This document shows, one piece after another, positions 53,939 to 62,987 of a stretch of 64,000 nt of DNA. The position numbers were made by a program, and so were the translations under genes. The stretch spans positions 1 through 64,000 of the forward strand of contig JAIXOI010000042.1 of assembly GCA_027486795.1 (NCBI GenBank), in the 5' to 3' direction. The DNA is from Sphingobacteriales bacterium (GTDB lineage Bacteria; Bacteroidota; Bacteroidia; Chitinophagales; CAIOSU01). The notes under the pieces were generated by a model. That model was not told the DNA's origin and did no database searches. It worked only from the letters and a program-made list of their open reading frames with translations. How positions within the stretch are numbered: the first letter of the stretch is position 1; the number at the start of each line of letters is the position of its first letter.

Positions 53939-55069
53939 TTATAGTCGTTGCATGAATTTTTTAATGGCACCTTCTTTCCAAGTATAAAACGTACCTGCCA
54001 ATATTTGCTTTCGTGCCTCGCCTACCATCCATAAATAAAAAGAGATGTTGTTAATGCTTGCTATTTGCAAGCCCAACAGTTCGTTGGCAGCAAACAAGTG
54101 CCTTAAGTAAGCCTTGCTGTGCCTGCGGCTTGTGCTTGCTGGGCTAAACTCATCAATGGCACTAAAATCGTGCTCCCACTTTTTATTCTTAATATTAATG
54201 ATACCCTGAGTAGTAAACATCATTCCATTACGGCCATTGCGCGTAGGCATTACGCAATCAAACATATCCACGCCTAAGGCTATACTTTCTATAATATTAG
54301 CAGGAGTGCCAACGCCCATTAGGTAGCGAGGCTTATCGGCTGGCAAAATATTGCAAACCAGTTCGGTCATAGCATACATATCTTCGGCTGGCTCTCCAAC
54401 GCTCAATCCGCCTATGGCATTGCCTGGCATACCCTTGCTGGCAATATATTCTGCCGACTGTTTCCTCAAATCAGGGTAAACACTACCCTGTACAATGGGG
54501 AACAGGGCTTGCTCATAGCCATACAGCGGCTCGGTTTCGTTAAAACGCTTCACACACCTATCCAACCATCTATGGGTAAGGTGCATGCTATTGGTGGCAT
54601 ACTTCAGCTCACAAGGGTATGGCGTGCATTCGTCAAAGGCCATAATTATATCGGCACCAATGGTACGCTCCGTATCCATTACATTTTCGGGCGTAAATAA
54701 GTGCTTGCTACCATCAATATGCGATTGGAATTTTACACCCTCCTCGGTTATCTTGCGTCTTTCGGCCAACGAAAACACTTGGTAGCCACCGCTATCCGTT
54801 AATATCGGGCCGCTCCAGGTATTAAATTTATGCAATCCGCCAGCCATTTTAAGGGTTTCGAGGCCTGGGCGAAGGTATAAGTGATAGGTATTGCCTAAAA
54901 TAACTTGGGCCTGCACTTCTGTTTCCAATTCGGCAAAGTGCACCGCCTTTACCGTACCCACTGTGCCAACTGGCATAAATATGGGCGTTTGGATGACGCC
55001 GTGCCCTGTTGTAATTTCGCCTGCCCTTGCTTTGCTACCAGGGTCCTTTGCTTGTATGTTAAATTCCAC
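53939..55069 (-). CDS. tgt: Queuine tRNA-ribosyltransferase, zinc cysteines replaced
   Basis: A 376-residue enzyme that exchanges guanine-34 for a queuosine precursor in tRNAs for Asp, Asn, His and Tyr. LTDSGGYQVFSL and MPTRNGRNG hold the two catalytic Asp residues, with AIGGLSVGEP as base pocket. The usual zinc site CxCxxC before (Y)SRAYLHHL is absent: the window reads SPASTSRRHSKAYLRHL, with Ser, Ala and Ser at the Cys positions. The start is GTG at 55069; a stop precedes any upstream ATG. Confidence 0.95.
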   Translation of the reverse strand: MEFNIQAKDPGSKARAGEITTGHGVIQTPIFMPVGTVGTVKAVHFAELETEVQAQVILGNTYHLYLRPGLETLKMAGGLHKFNTWSGPILTDSGGYQVFSLAERRKITEEGVKFQSHIDGSKHLFTPENVMDTERTIGADIIMAFDECTPYPCELKYATNSMHLTHRWLDRCVKRFNETEPLYGYEQALFPIVQGSVYPDLRKQSAEYIASKGMPGNAIGGLSVGEPAEDMYAMTELVCNILPADKPRYLMGVGTPANIIESIALGVDMFDCVMPTRNGRNGMMFTTQGIINIKNKKWEHDFSAIDEFSPASTSRRHSKAYLRHLFAANELLGLQIASINNISFYLWMVGEARKQILAGTFYTWKEGAIKKFMQRL

Positions 55070-55121
55070 GATGCCTACAGAAAATGATTAATTTAGGCAA
55101 AGTAACGAAACCCCCACCAAT

Positions 55122-56270
55122 TTGGACATTTGGCTACTGATTATTTACATTTTGATTGGCACACAGTTGGCGGCCTTTATTCCGCTTGCTGCTGTGTGGA
55201 TGCTTTATGAGTATCCGCATCGCGACAAAAATGAAAAAGCTTATCGCCCGAAAGTATCCATTATTGTTTGTGCCCGCAACGAAGCCGAAAACCTGCGTAG
55301 CAATTTAGATTATCTCTTGCAACAGCAATACCCCGGTTTTGAAGTAATAGTTGTAAACGATTGCTCAACTGACCTTACCGCTAAGGTGTTACAAGTTTTT
55401 ATGCATCGACACCATAATTTGAAGGTGGTAACCATTGAAGGAGAAGTTGGCAATAAAAAAAAGGCTTTGGATGTTGGTATAAGGGCAGCCGCCCATGATA
55501 TTATTTTGGTTACAGATGCCGATTGCCGACCAGTTGGACCGTTTTGGGTACAAGCCATGATAAATTGCTTTGACAATGAAACAGACATAGTACTTGGCTT
55601 TTCGCCATATACTCCCCAAAAAGGATTACTAAACAAACTCATTCGATTCGAGACCCTATACACTGCTTTTCTATATGGTGGTATGGCCCTGCTCGGTATG
55701 CCTTATATGGGGGTTGGCAGAAATTTGGCATACCGAAAATCAATATACCTAAACTCAAAGGCTCGATACAAATATGCATCTACCCTATCGGGCGACGACG
55801 ATTTGCTGGTAAATGAAATGGCAAAGCGGAATAATACGGCAATATGTGCAATTTCGGAAGGGATAGTTAAAAGCAAGCCAAAAACAGATTGGAGTAGTTG
55901 GTGGCACCAAAAAAGAAGGCATACAAGTGCCGGTTTGCATTATAATTTATCCTCTCAAATATTTTTAACAATCGTATATTTATCAACCACCTTTCTTTAC
56001 GCTTTGATTTTTATGTTGCTCCTAGCCGGAATTTTCGGTACCCCCCAGTTTATTGTATACGCGGGTGGTTTGTTGTTGATAAGATTGATAATCTTATTAG
56101 TAGGTTTGCCTGTACCAATCAACGTGCTAGAACAGGCATCGCTGCTACTATTTGTATTGATATGTGATTTTCTACTGTCAGTATTTTTATTTAGCTTGGG
56201 CTTGCTATCTGCAATTAAGGTAAGTACATGGAACAACTATCACCATCACAACGTTCGCAAGAAGACTTAG
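55122..56270 (+). CDS. Membrane glycosyltransferase, family 2
   Basis: A 382-residue GT-A glycosyltransferase. An N-terminal helix is followed by SIIVCARNEAENL, VVNDCSTDLT, VTDADC (the metal-binding DxD-type site) and WWHQKRRHTS (Q/KxxRW-like). Two to four C-terminal helices follow. It transfers a sugar onto a lipid or polymer; the acceptor is unknown. The TTG at 55122 is the only start that keeps the first helix. Its last 43 bp overlap the sigma factor gene. Confidence 0.88.
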   Translation: MDIWLLIIYILIGTQLAAFIPLAAVWMLYEYPHRDKNEKAYRPKVSIIVCARNEAENLRSNLDYLLQQQYPGFEVIVVNDCSTDLTAKVLQVFMHRHHNLKVVTIEGEVGNKKKALDVGIRAAAHDIILVTDADCRPVGPFWVQAMINCFDNETDIVLGFSPYTPQKGLLNKLIRFETLYTAFLYGGMALLGMPYMGVGRNLAYRKSIYLNSKARYKYASTLSGDDDLLVNEMAKRNNTAICAISEGIVKSKPKTDWSSWWHQKRRHTSAGLHYNLSSQIFLTIVYLSTTFLYALIFMLLLAGIFGTPQFIVYAGGLLLIRLIILLVGLPVPINVLEQASLLLFVLICDFLLSVFLFSLGLLSAIKVSTWNNYHHHNVRKKT

Positions 56271-56833
56271 AACTCGTAAGGCTCGCAGTCGAAAACAAAG
56301 ACCAGCAGGCTTTTGCGAAGTTAATGGCGCGCTATAAAGATTCCATCTTCTTCATGGTATTGAAGATGGTGCACAACCGTGATGATGCAGAGGATATTAC
56401 TATTGAGTCGTTTGGTAAAGCATTTAATAGGCTTGATAAATATGACGCCAAGTATGCCTTTAGTACTTGGTTGTTTAAAATTGCGACCAATAATTGTATC
56501 GATTTCATACGCAAAAAGCGCTTGGAAACTACCAGTATTGACCAAACTTTTGGCAACGACGAAGGAGATGAGATGTCAATCGACATCAAATCTGACTCAT
56601 TGAACCCTGAAGAGAAATACATGCGCAAACAGCGCTCTATTTCGGTACGCGGCACTTTAGAGAAGTTGGATGAAAAGTACAAAGTGCTTATAGAAATGCG
56701 CTACTACCAAGAGTTGAGCTACGAAGAAATAGCCCAAGAGTTGAACATACCTTTGGGTACGGTAAAAGCTCAATTGTTCCGAGCCAAGGAACTGCTTTTT
56801 AAAATGCTTGACAAATCGAAGGATAAAATCTAG
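56228..56833 (+). CDS. ECF-type RNA polymerase sigma factor
   Basis: A 201-residue sigma-70-family factor of the RpoE/SigW type. Region 2 is RDDAEDITIESFGKAFNRLDKYD with FSTWLFKIATNNCIDFIRKK; region 4 is YQELSYEEIAQELNIPLGTVKAQLFRAK. An acidic linker separates them. No anti-sigma gene follows; rsmG is next. It overlaps the glycosyltransferase gene by 43 bp, so translation of the two is likely linked. Confidence 0.92.
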   Translation: MEQLSPSQRSQEDLELVRLAVENKDQQAFAKLMARYKDSIFFMVLKMVHNRDDAEDITIESFGKAFNRLDKYDAKYAFSTWLFKIATNNCIDFIRKKRLETTSIDQTFGNDEGDEMSIDIKSDSLNPEEKYMRKQRSISVRGTLEKLDEKYKVLIEMRYYQELSYEEIAQELNIPLGTVKAQLFRAKELLFKMLDKSKDKI

Positions 56834-56903
56834 CAACCCTCTTAGTTTACCTTTATTACCACTATTTACCGACCTTTGCGAATCTATCGCAAACAGCAGC
56901 ACT

Positions 56904-57539
56904 ATGACCCCGAACGGCATCGAACTTGTTTACCACCACTTCCCTACCCTTACGGCACAACAAAAAGAACGGTTTGCTATGCTACAAGGCGTATATGCTG
57001 ATTGGAACACTCGCATAAACGTTATTTCGCGCAAGGATATAGATAACCTTTACGAACGCCACGTAATGCACTCCTTGGCTATTGCCAAACTGGTGAAATT
57101 TAATCCAGGTGCCGAAATCTTGGATGTGGGCACAGGTGGCGGCTTTCCTGGCATTCCGTTGGCTATAATGTTTCCTGATACATTGTTTTACCTTACCGAC
57201 TCGATAGGCAAGAAAATTACTGTAGTGCAAGCCGTTAAAGAGGCTATTGGGTTGGATAATGTATTTGCTGAGAATATTCGCTCAGAAAGGTTTGATGGGC
57301 ATGTGGACTTTGCCATTACCCGAGCGGTGGCCCCCATGGAAGATTTAGTGCAATGGACTCGCGGCAAAATCAAGAAACGCTCAAATCACCCCTTAGCCAA
57401 TGGTCTTATTGCCTTAAAAGGGGGCGATTTAAAAGCTGAACTGGAGCCCTACGGCAAACGTGCCAAAGTAACTCCTTTGTCTAAATTCTTTGATGATCCG
57501 TTTTATGCAGAGAAGTTTATAGTAACCTTGGCTTTATAG
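56904..57539 (+). CDS. rsmG: 16S rRNA (guanine-527-N7)-methyltransferase
   Basis: A 211-residue SAM-dependent methyltransferase for 16S rRNA G527. LDVGTGGGFPGIPLAI is the SAM loop, FAITRAVAPMEDL and LIALKGGDL complete the RsmG signature. ATG 56904 is chosen; an in-frame TTG at 56808 lies inside the sigma factor gene and would add 32 unrelated residues. Confidence 0.95.
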   Translation: MTPNGIELVYHHFPTLTAQQKERFAMLQGVYADWNTRINVISRKDIDNLYERHVMHSLAIAKLVKFNPGAEILDVGTGGGFPGIPLAIMFPDTLFYLTDSIGKKITVVQAVKEAIGLDNVFAENIRSERFDGHVDFAITRAVAPMEDLVQWTRGKIKKRSNHPLANGLIALKGGDLKAELEPYGKRAKVTPLSKFFDDPFYAEKFIVTLAL

Positions 57540-57540
57540 C

Positions 57541-57575
57541 GTTTTTGAGCTTAAGGCTCAAAACAGATATTTTTA
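57541..57575 (+). terminator. Hairpin after rsmG
   Basis: TTTTGAGC (57543-57550) and GCTCAAAA (57556-57563) form an 8-bp stem with a 5-nt loop just after the stop. A broken T-run follows. Confidence 0.6.
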
Positions 57576-57632
57576 ATAGCGAGGGCTTCTATTGAATGCA
57601 AACTGATTGAATACCGAACATTGCAAAAGGCT

Positions 57633-57998
57633 ATGGATGCTAAAAAGATGTTTCTGATTGACAGTATTGGCGCAGTTATATCAGCCTGTATGCTAGGCCT
57701 GGTACTCGTGCATTTTCAACAATATATAGGCATGTCTACTAAGGTGCTATACTCGCTTGCGGTTCTGGCTGCCGTATTTGCTAGCTATTCGTTTTTTGGT
57801 TACTTAGGTAAACTGTGGGCAAATACTATCGCATTAAAAGTAATATCGCTGGCCAATTTGGCATATTGCTGCCTAACTATTTGCCTCATAGTTTACTTTT
57901 ACGATAGCCTCACGCTACTTGGTATAACCTATTTCGCACTAGAGAAACTGATAGTAATACCGCTGGCAATACTTGAATGGAAAACCAGTAAATCTTAA
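57633..57998 (+). CDS. Small four-helix membrane protein, unknown
   Basis: A 121-residue protein from ATG 57633 (an in-frame TTG at 57621 adds four residues). Four hydrophobic helices and no recognised motif. It converges with the DinB gene. Confidence 0.7.
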   Translation: MDAKKMFLIDSIGAVISACMLGLVLVHFQQYIGMSTKVLYSLAVLAAVFASYSFFGYLGKLWANTIALKVISLANLAYCCLTICLIVYFYDSLTLLGITYFALEKLIVIPLAILEWKTSKS

Positions 57999-58021
57999 TG
58001 TCCAGTATTGCTTTTACAAAT

Positions 58022-58516
58022 CTATTTATTCGCTCTTGCATAAACGATGTAATCAGTGCGCGGAATACTACCAATGCCACTCTGCCTGAATAAGGTAACC
58101 AACTGCCCCCTGTGAAAACCAGAATGGTTGAACAGGTGCATCAAAATGTCGCTCAACTTATCAGTATGCGCGTTGCCCTTCATATCCTTGTACTCATATT
58201 CCAGTTCAAAATCAGCGTCGATTAGCTTTTCAATGTGAAAAGCCAATTGCTGAGAACCATTCAACCAAGCTGCTGCCAAATCTTTAGTTGATTTTTTTGG
58301 GTCGTATTGTGGCCACTCCGTCAGCAAATTACCCTGCAAACGGTTAAGCCAAATGTACTCAGCACTGCGTATGTGGTTTATGGTTGAGCGGATACTTGGG
58401 AAGCTACTTTCAATTTCCTTATCAATATAAGATGGAGTTATACCTCCAATTACATCAGCAAATTGTGCATTTGCCCAAAGATTATATGCCGCGTATTGTG
58501 TAAAAATATCTTTCAT
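58022..58516 (-). CDS. DinB-family four-helix protein
   Basis: A 164-residue protein from ATG 58516. Family features: an N-terminal Tyr/Asn-Trp-Ala region (YAAYNLWANAQF), STINHIRSAEYIWLNRL and LMHLFNHSGFHRGQLVTL, with three His available for a metal. DinB-like proteins act as thiol- or metal-dependent transferases. An ATG at 58558 is possible but overlaps the divergent PLP gene. Confidence 0.85.
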   Translation of the reverse strand: MKDIFTQYAAYNLWANAQFADVIGGITPSYIDKEIESSFPSIRSTINHIRSAEYIWLNRLQGNLLTEWPQYDPKKSTKDLAAAWLNGSQQLAFHIEKLIDADFELEYEYKDMKGNAHTDKLSDILMHLFNHSGFHRGQLVTLFRQSGIGSIPRTDYIVYARANK

Positions 58517-58548
58517 TACGGTACTTTTGGTCTTACTTAGACGGTTAA

Positions 58549-59781
58549 ATGTCATCAAACGTAGTCAACATGTCAAAAAATATTTCAAAAAAGGGTTTTG
58601 AAACCCTTTGCATTAGCGATAGACTCCCTGGTAGAACCGAGGGATTCTCGCACGTACCACCTATCCATGCCACTTCTACGTTTGTTTATGAGAGCGCTGA
58701 AAAAGCCATGAACGTTTTTCAAGGCAAAGAGGAAGCCTATATATATGGCCGCTGGCACAATCCCAGCTATACCATTGTTGAACAAAAGGTGGCACTCTTA
58801 GAAAGCTACGGCTTGGATATTGAAACTCCTGAGGCTATCCTTTTTAGTTCGGGCATGGCAGCTATAAGCAGCGTATTTCTTTCGCTTAGCCTAAAGCAAG
58901 GCGATGCGGTACTAACGCAAGGTAACTTATACGGTACTACAACCGAAATGCTAAATACCATGCTTGGCGAGCATGGGGTAAACATTATTTACGAAAACCT
59001 GAAGGACCTAAAGCAAGTGGAAACGTTGCTTAAGAAAAATAAGTCAATCAAAATAATTTACATCGAAACGCCCGCCAACCCGACGCTGGATTGCTATGAT
59101 TTGGGTGCTTTGGCGGCTTTAGTCAAAAAATATGGCAAACTTACCGCCGTTGACAATACATTTGCCACCCCATACCTGCAACAACCATTGGCCCACGGCA
59201 TCGATTTTGTGATGCACTCTACCACTAAATTCCTCAACGGCCATGGCAATGCCATTGGGGGTATAGTGGTTGGCACCGATGCCAAGCTAATGAAACAAGT
59301 TTGGCGCATGCGCAAGCTACTTGGCAGCAACCCTAGCCCCTTCGACGCTTTTTTATTGAACAATGGCATAAAAACCTTGGTGCTACGCATGGAGAAACAC
59401 TGCGACAATGCCGAGAAGGTAGCTGAGTGGCTGCAAAAACACCCAGCGGTGGCCAAGGTAAACTATACTGGCTTGCCCACGCACCCCGACCATGAACTTG
59501 CTATTGCACAAATGCGCCGCTTTGGCGGCATATTGAGCTTTGAACTAAAAGGCGGTGTTGAAGCAGGGATTAAACTAATGAACGGCGTAAAACACTGCGT
59601 GCTTACTGCGTCATTAGGCACGGTAGATACTTTGATACAACACCCGGCCAGCATGACCCACGTGCAGGTGGACAAAGCGCAACGCTTGCAATTTGGTATT
59701 ACCGACGGATTAGTGCGCTTATCAGTAGGTATTGAAGATGTGGATGACATTATCAACGATTTGGAACAGGCACTGGCATAA
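58549..59781 (+). CDS. Cys/Met-metabolism PLP enzyme (trans-sulfuration family)
   Basis: A 410-residue fold-type I PLP enzyme. The PLP Lys is Lys227 in HSTTKFLNGHGN; YGRWHNPSY (phosphate binding from the other subunit), SSGMAAISSVF and ETPANPTLDCYDL are family marks. It could be cystathionine gamma-synthase, methionine gamma-lyase or O-acyl-homoserine sulfhydrylase; the sequence alone does not decide. Another ATG at 58570 gives a shorter start. Confidence 0.9.
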   Translation: MSSNVVNMSKNISKKGFETLCISDRLPGRTEGFSHVPPIHATSTFVYESAEKAMNVFQGKEEAYIYGRWHNPSYTIVEQKVALLESYGLDIETPEAILFSSGMAAISSVFLSLSLKQGDAVLTQGNLYGTTTEMLNTMLGEHGVNIIYENLKDLKQVETLLKKNKSIKIIYIETPANPTLDCYDLGALAALVKKYGKLTAVDNTFATPYLQQPLAHGIDFVMHSTTKFLNGHGNAIGGIVVGTDAKLMKQVWRMRKLLGSNPSPFDAFLLNNGIKTLVLRMEKHCDNAEKVAEWLQKHPAVAKVNYTGLPTHPDHELAIAQMRRFGGILSFELKGGVEAGIKLMNGVKHCVLTASLGTVDTLIQHPASMTHVQVDKAQRLQFGITDGLVRLSVGIEDVDDIINDLEQALA

Positions 59782-59815
59782 AAAAAGCGACCATGCCTAA
59801 GCATGGTCGCTATAG
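59781..59815. terminator. Bidirectional terminator between PLP enzyme and lipoprotein genes
   Basis: GCGACCATGC (59787-59796) and GCATGGTCGC (59801-59810) form a perfect 10-bp stem with loop CTAA. AAAAAA precedes it, giving a T-run for the minus strand. Confidence 0.92.
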
Positions 59816-59840
59816 ATTTATACTTATAATCAATTATACA

Positions 59841-60542
59841 CTATACTACAATTGCCACTACCAGTGCGATATACAATATCCATATTAACAATGCAAAGGC
59901 ACCTAAACAAATGCCTGCGATAGCCATTCCGCGGCGACTAGTACCACGCTTAAGAGCTAAAATACCAAACGCGATGGCCGCTGGGCCGAAAAGGAAACCA
60001 GCATACCACAGAAAAGCAGCGACACCTGCTGATAGCGAAACGATGGCAAAAATATCGGCAATATCCATACCTTGCACACCTGCACCATTAAAGTGCTTAT
60101 TCATTTGGCGCTGAGCCATTTTGCTGAACATTTTCACCATTGCACGCTCCATAAAGTTCATTTTCTTTGGGGTAGCGTTAGGGTCAACTTCCTTGTTCAA
60201 GCCAAGTTTGTCTACCCACTTTTGCTCGCGCGGAGTCAACTCTATTCCGCTCAAATCAATTGGGTTAGTTGTTGCCGGTTTGGTAGTTACCACTGGCTCA
60301 TCGGTAGTATTCAATTCTACTTCAGTTGGTGGGGTGGTTTCTTCAATGGCCACCACTTCTTCGGCATTGATATCTTTTTGCTGGTTACTTGGTTGCTCAA
60401 CATTAGCGTCGCCATAACCTTTACCCGTAATGCGTTGCTCTGGGTAGTAGCCTTCAAAACTACGGCTACTGCTACAAGAATTCAAAAGCATAATGCCCAA
60501 AACACCTGCCATTAATTTTAACGATAGTTGAAAATTTTTCAT
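59841..60542 (-). CDS. Lipoprotein with C-terminal DUF4190-like membrane domain
   Basis: A 233-residue protein. Lipobox LLNSC (Cys23) is followed by a low-complexity Thr/Pro/Glu linker, a charged segment, and two C-terminal hydrophobic helices around a RGMAIAGICLG motif as in DUF4190-type proteins. A lipobox together with two C-terminal membrane helices is unusual. Function unknown. Confidence 0.78.
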   Translation of the reverse strand: MKNFQLSLKLMAGVLGIMLLNSCSSSRSFEGYYPEQRITGKGYGDANVEQPSNQQKDINAEEVVAIEETTPPTEVELNTTDEPVVTTKPATTNPIDLSGIELTPREQKWVDKLGLNKEVDPNATPKKMNFMERAMVKMFSKMAQRQMNKHFNGAGVQGMDIADIFAIVSLSAGVAAFLWYAGFLFGPAAIAFGILALKRGTSRRGMAIAGICLGAFALLIWILYIALVVAIVV

Positions 60543-60801
60543 GGTTTTTCTTTCGATTAAAAGTTTAAGTTAAAAATTAGTTTGATGAAACAAGTTACCA
60601 AAAAAGTTCTTCTATTGAGAAAAAATGATCTAAACTTTATCAGTTTGATTGAAAAACAACCAAAATGTAATTTCAGGTTATACCGCAAACAACTTACTTA
60701 ATCAAACTCAATATTAATAAATCTTGCCCATCTATGTAATGCTATTTTTAACGGATTACCGCAATTTAACTTAAGATTTTCTTTTGCACTTCGCATTTGC
60801 T
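60543..60801. other. Intergenic region with nothing recognised
   Basis: 259 bp of AT-rich DNA between two minus-strand genes. No ORF, hairpin or promoter box pair was found. Confidence 0.5.
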
Positions 60802-61398
60802 CTAAAATGCTACACCCAGCCTCATACCCATTTCAACAGGGAAATTGATAAACACTTTTCTCAAAAACCGGTAATCAGAGTAGGTATCATTATCTTGATA
60901 CATGTACTGGAATCCCCCGAATAGGTCGAGCGCGAAATGGTCTCTTCTTCCGAAAAAAAACTGGTAGCCACCCGCCAAACCACCTCCGAAACTATAAAAA
61001 AAGTCCTCACTATCCGTATTGCATACATAATTGCCATTAGCGTCATAGTAGCAATCATCGTAAACAAAATTACGTTTGTAAGCCCCAAAGCTACCTTTCA
61101 ATTGAACAAATGGTCCTTCGGGCGACTCCTCGGTAAAATACACCCTCACGAATGGCTCAACCTTGCCCCCATTCCACAAGATAAAGCGCCCCTTACCGTG
61201 AAACCCAAGAGAAACCCAGTCGCCAATACCTTGCTCAAATTTTATGGTCGGGCTCCAAAACGATGAAGGTCCAAAACCAATAACGGTTCGGTTGCGATGC
61301 GTTTCGGTTGGCGCTGTGAAAATTTCAGAATCAACTTGCGCAAATGCAGGCAATGCAAGGGCCAATGCTAGACAGATAATAAGGTATAAATTTTTCAT
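60802..61398 (-). CDS. Outer-membrane beta-barrel protein
   Basis: A 198-residue protein from ATG 61398; upstream starts lie in the fabD gene end. A signal peptide (to PAFAQ) is followed by alternating strands such as GFHGKGRFIL, PFVQLKGSFGAYKR and FGGGLAGGYQFFFGRRDHFALDLFGGFQYM, ending in a membrane-facing Phe (LGVAF). This is an 8-strand OmpA-type barrel layout with no peptidoglycan-binding domain. Confidence 0.82.
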   Translation of the reverse strand: MKNLYLIICLALALALPAFAQVDSEIFTAPTETHRNRTVIGFGPSSFWSPTIKFEQGIGDWVSLGFHGKGRFILWNGGKVEPFVRVYFTEESPEGPFVQLKGSFGAYKRNFVYDDCYYDANGNYVCNTDSEDFFYSFGGGLAGGYQFFFGRRDHFALDLFGGFQYMYQDNDTYSDYRFLRKVFINFPVEMGMRLGVAF

Positions 61399-61420
61399 AC
61401 AGCGTTTTAAATTTCCATTT

Positions 61421-62293
61421 TTATAATTGTACCAAAGCAACTTCGGCATTTATCTTTTTTATTAACCCTTGCAATACTGTTCCTGGGCCAGTTTCAGTAA
61501 AAGTGTTGGCCCCATCAGCTATCATTTGCTGCACACTTTGGGTCCACCTTACCGGTGCGGTAAGCTGTAGGTTCAAGTTGTGGCGTATCATATCTGGGTC
61601 GGTTACTGCTTGGGCAGTGGCATTTTGATAGATAGGAAACGATGGTGCTTTAAAAGGGGTTGCCTCGATGGCAATTTTTAGTTTGTCTTGTGCAGGCAAC
61701 ATCAACGGCGAGTGGAATGCACCAGCCACGTTCAATACCAGTACACGCTTAGCACCAGCAGCCTTCAAAGCCTCGGCAGCAAGTTCAATGCCAGCAATAG
61801 TGCCCGAAATAACAACCTGCCCTGGGCAATTGAAATTAGCCGCTACAACCGTTTCGCTAGTTATGCTAGCACAAATGTTACTAATCGTAGCATCATCCAA
61901 ACCTAATACCGCAGCCATTGTGCTTGGTTGTAGCTCGCAGGCTTCTTGCATGGCCATGGCTCGTTGGGCCACAAGTTTCAGTCCATCCTCAAAACTAAAA
62001 ACCCCTGCAGCCACCAATGCCGAAAATTCGCCCAGCGAATGACCAGCAACCATTTGCGGTTGTATGTTCCTTTCCTTAGCCAAAACTACTGAGTGAATAA
62101 ATATTGCAGGTTGGGTTATGTTAGTTTGTTTTAGCTCTTCGGCAGTGCCAGTAAACATGGTATCGGTTATACGGAAACCCAATACATCGTTGGCTTGCTC
62201 AAACAAGGCTTTTGCTGTTGTCGACTGCTCGTATAAGTCTTTGCCCATACCAGTATATTGCGAGCCTTGGCCTGGAAATACAAATGCATGCAT
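61421..62293 (-). CDS. fabD: Malonyl-CoA:ACP transacylase
   Basis: A 290-residue enzyme that loads malonyl groups onto acyl carrier protein for fatty-acid synthesis. FPGQGSQYTGMG opens the domain, the nucleophile is Ser86 in AGHSLGEFSAL, and the partner His is in GAFHSPLM. It is not clustered with other fab genes here. A TAATTTTG box lies 28 nt before the ATG. Confidence 0.97.
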   Translation of the reverse strand: MHAFVFPGQGSQYTGMGKDLYEQSTTAKALFEQANDVLGFRITDTMFTGTAEELKQTNITQPAIFIHSVVLAKERNIQPQMVAGHSLGEFSALVAAGVFSFEDGLKLVAQRAMAMQEACELQPSTMAAVLGLDDATISNICASITSETVVAANFNCPGQVVISGTIAGIELAAEALKAAGAKRVLVLNVAGAFHSPLMLPAQDKLKIAIEATPFKAPSFPIYQNATAQAVTDPDMIRHNLNLQLTAPVRWTQSVQQMIADGANTFTETGPGTVLQGLIKKINAEVALVQL

Positions 62294-62320
62294 ATTGATA
62301 GCGGGTGTTGGTCAATGGCT

Positions 62321-62345
62321 CAAAATTAGTATAAAAAATGTGCAA
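62321..62345 (-). promoter_or_regulatory. Candidate fabD promoter
   Basis: On the minus strand TAATTTTG (62328-62321) is a perfect -7 box. The only TTG nearby (62345-62343) is 14 nt away, shorter than usual. Confidence 0.35.
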
Positions 62346-62427
62346 GGCGTATAAGGTTACCTAATAAGCAGTTCTGCTTCGCTATTAGCCATCAGACAAT
62401 TAATGGATAAACTGGTATATTGCAGTA

Positions 62428-62901
62428 ATGGAAAAATGGGCCAAAATATACCATCAATACAAGTCGCTAATTGTGTGCAGCGAAGTAACCTTGCTATTAA
62501 TACTGTTAGGTCACTTTGAAGGTGCTATTTGGATAATTGCCCCGATTGTATTCCCGTTATTTTTCGTTTCTATTTTCGGGTACGTCGATAAGGGAGTATG
62601 GCAGCGGCATAATTTGCTCATGTATTGCACACTTATACCAGCATTCTTTATCGGGATTATTAAATTTGGTAATGGCAGCCACGACAGTGTAGGCAAAGTT
62701 TTGATTCAAATTGCCCATAGTGCTACCTTGCTGCTCTCGTTCATTGTGGTAGCAGTTATAAAGATAAACTCAATAGCGAATACCCGCAACCAGAATGCAG
62801 ATAAACCTACTTGGAGGCTTGCTTTAAAGCCAATATCCATCATGCTAATTACCTTTACGGGGAGCTATTTGTTGATTACTTATATTAACTACAATTTGTA
62901 G
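62428..62901 (+). CDS. Membrane protein, unknown
   Basis: A 157-residue protein with four or five hydrophobic helices. No family is recognised. It is followed by an octamer array and the deacetylase gene. Confidence 0.7.
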   Translation: MEKWAKIYHQYKSLIVCSEVTLLLILLGHFEGAIWIIAPIVFPLFFVSIFGYVDKGVWQRHNLLMYCTLIPAFFIGIIKFGNGSHDSVGKVLIQIAHSATLLLSFIVVAVIKINSIANTRNQNADKPTWRLALKPISIMLITFTGSYLLITYINYNL

Positions 62902-62940
62902 GCTAAGCATATACCGTTAACTTACATTTTGTTTTAATCA

Positions 62941-62980
62941 GCACATTGGTACATTAGCACATCGGCACATCGGCACATCA
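62941..62980 (+). repeat. Octamer array GCACATTG/GCACATCG x5 before the deacetylase gene
   Basis: Units GCACATTG, GTACATTA, GCACATCG, GCACATCG, GCACATCA in strict 8-bp register. The array ends 7 nt before ATG 62988 and has the same orientation as the array before the GlmU-like gene. Confidence 0.93.
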
Positions 62981-62987
62981 ACCAACC

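Noticed and set aside
56808-56903. Long N-terminus for RsmG
   Set aside because: TTG 56808 is inside the sigma factor gene and the extra 32 residues do not match the family.
57603-57632. TTG start at 57621 for the small membrane protein
   Set aside because: The ATG at 57633 is closer to the first helix and more usual; the choice changes only four residues.
61399-61449. Longer N-terminus for the outer-membrane protein
   Set aside because: It would overlap the fabD end and put 17 residues before a clear signal peptide.
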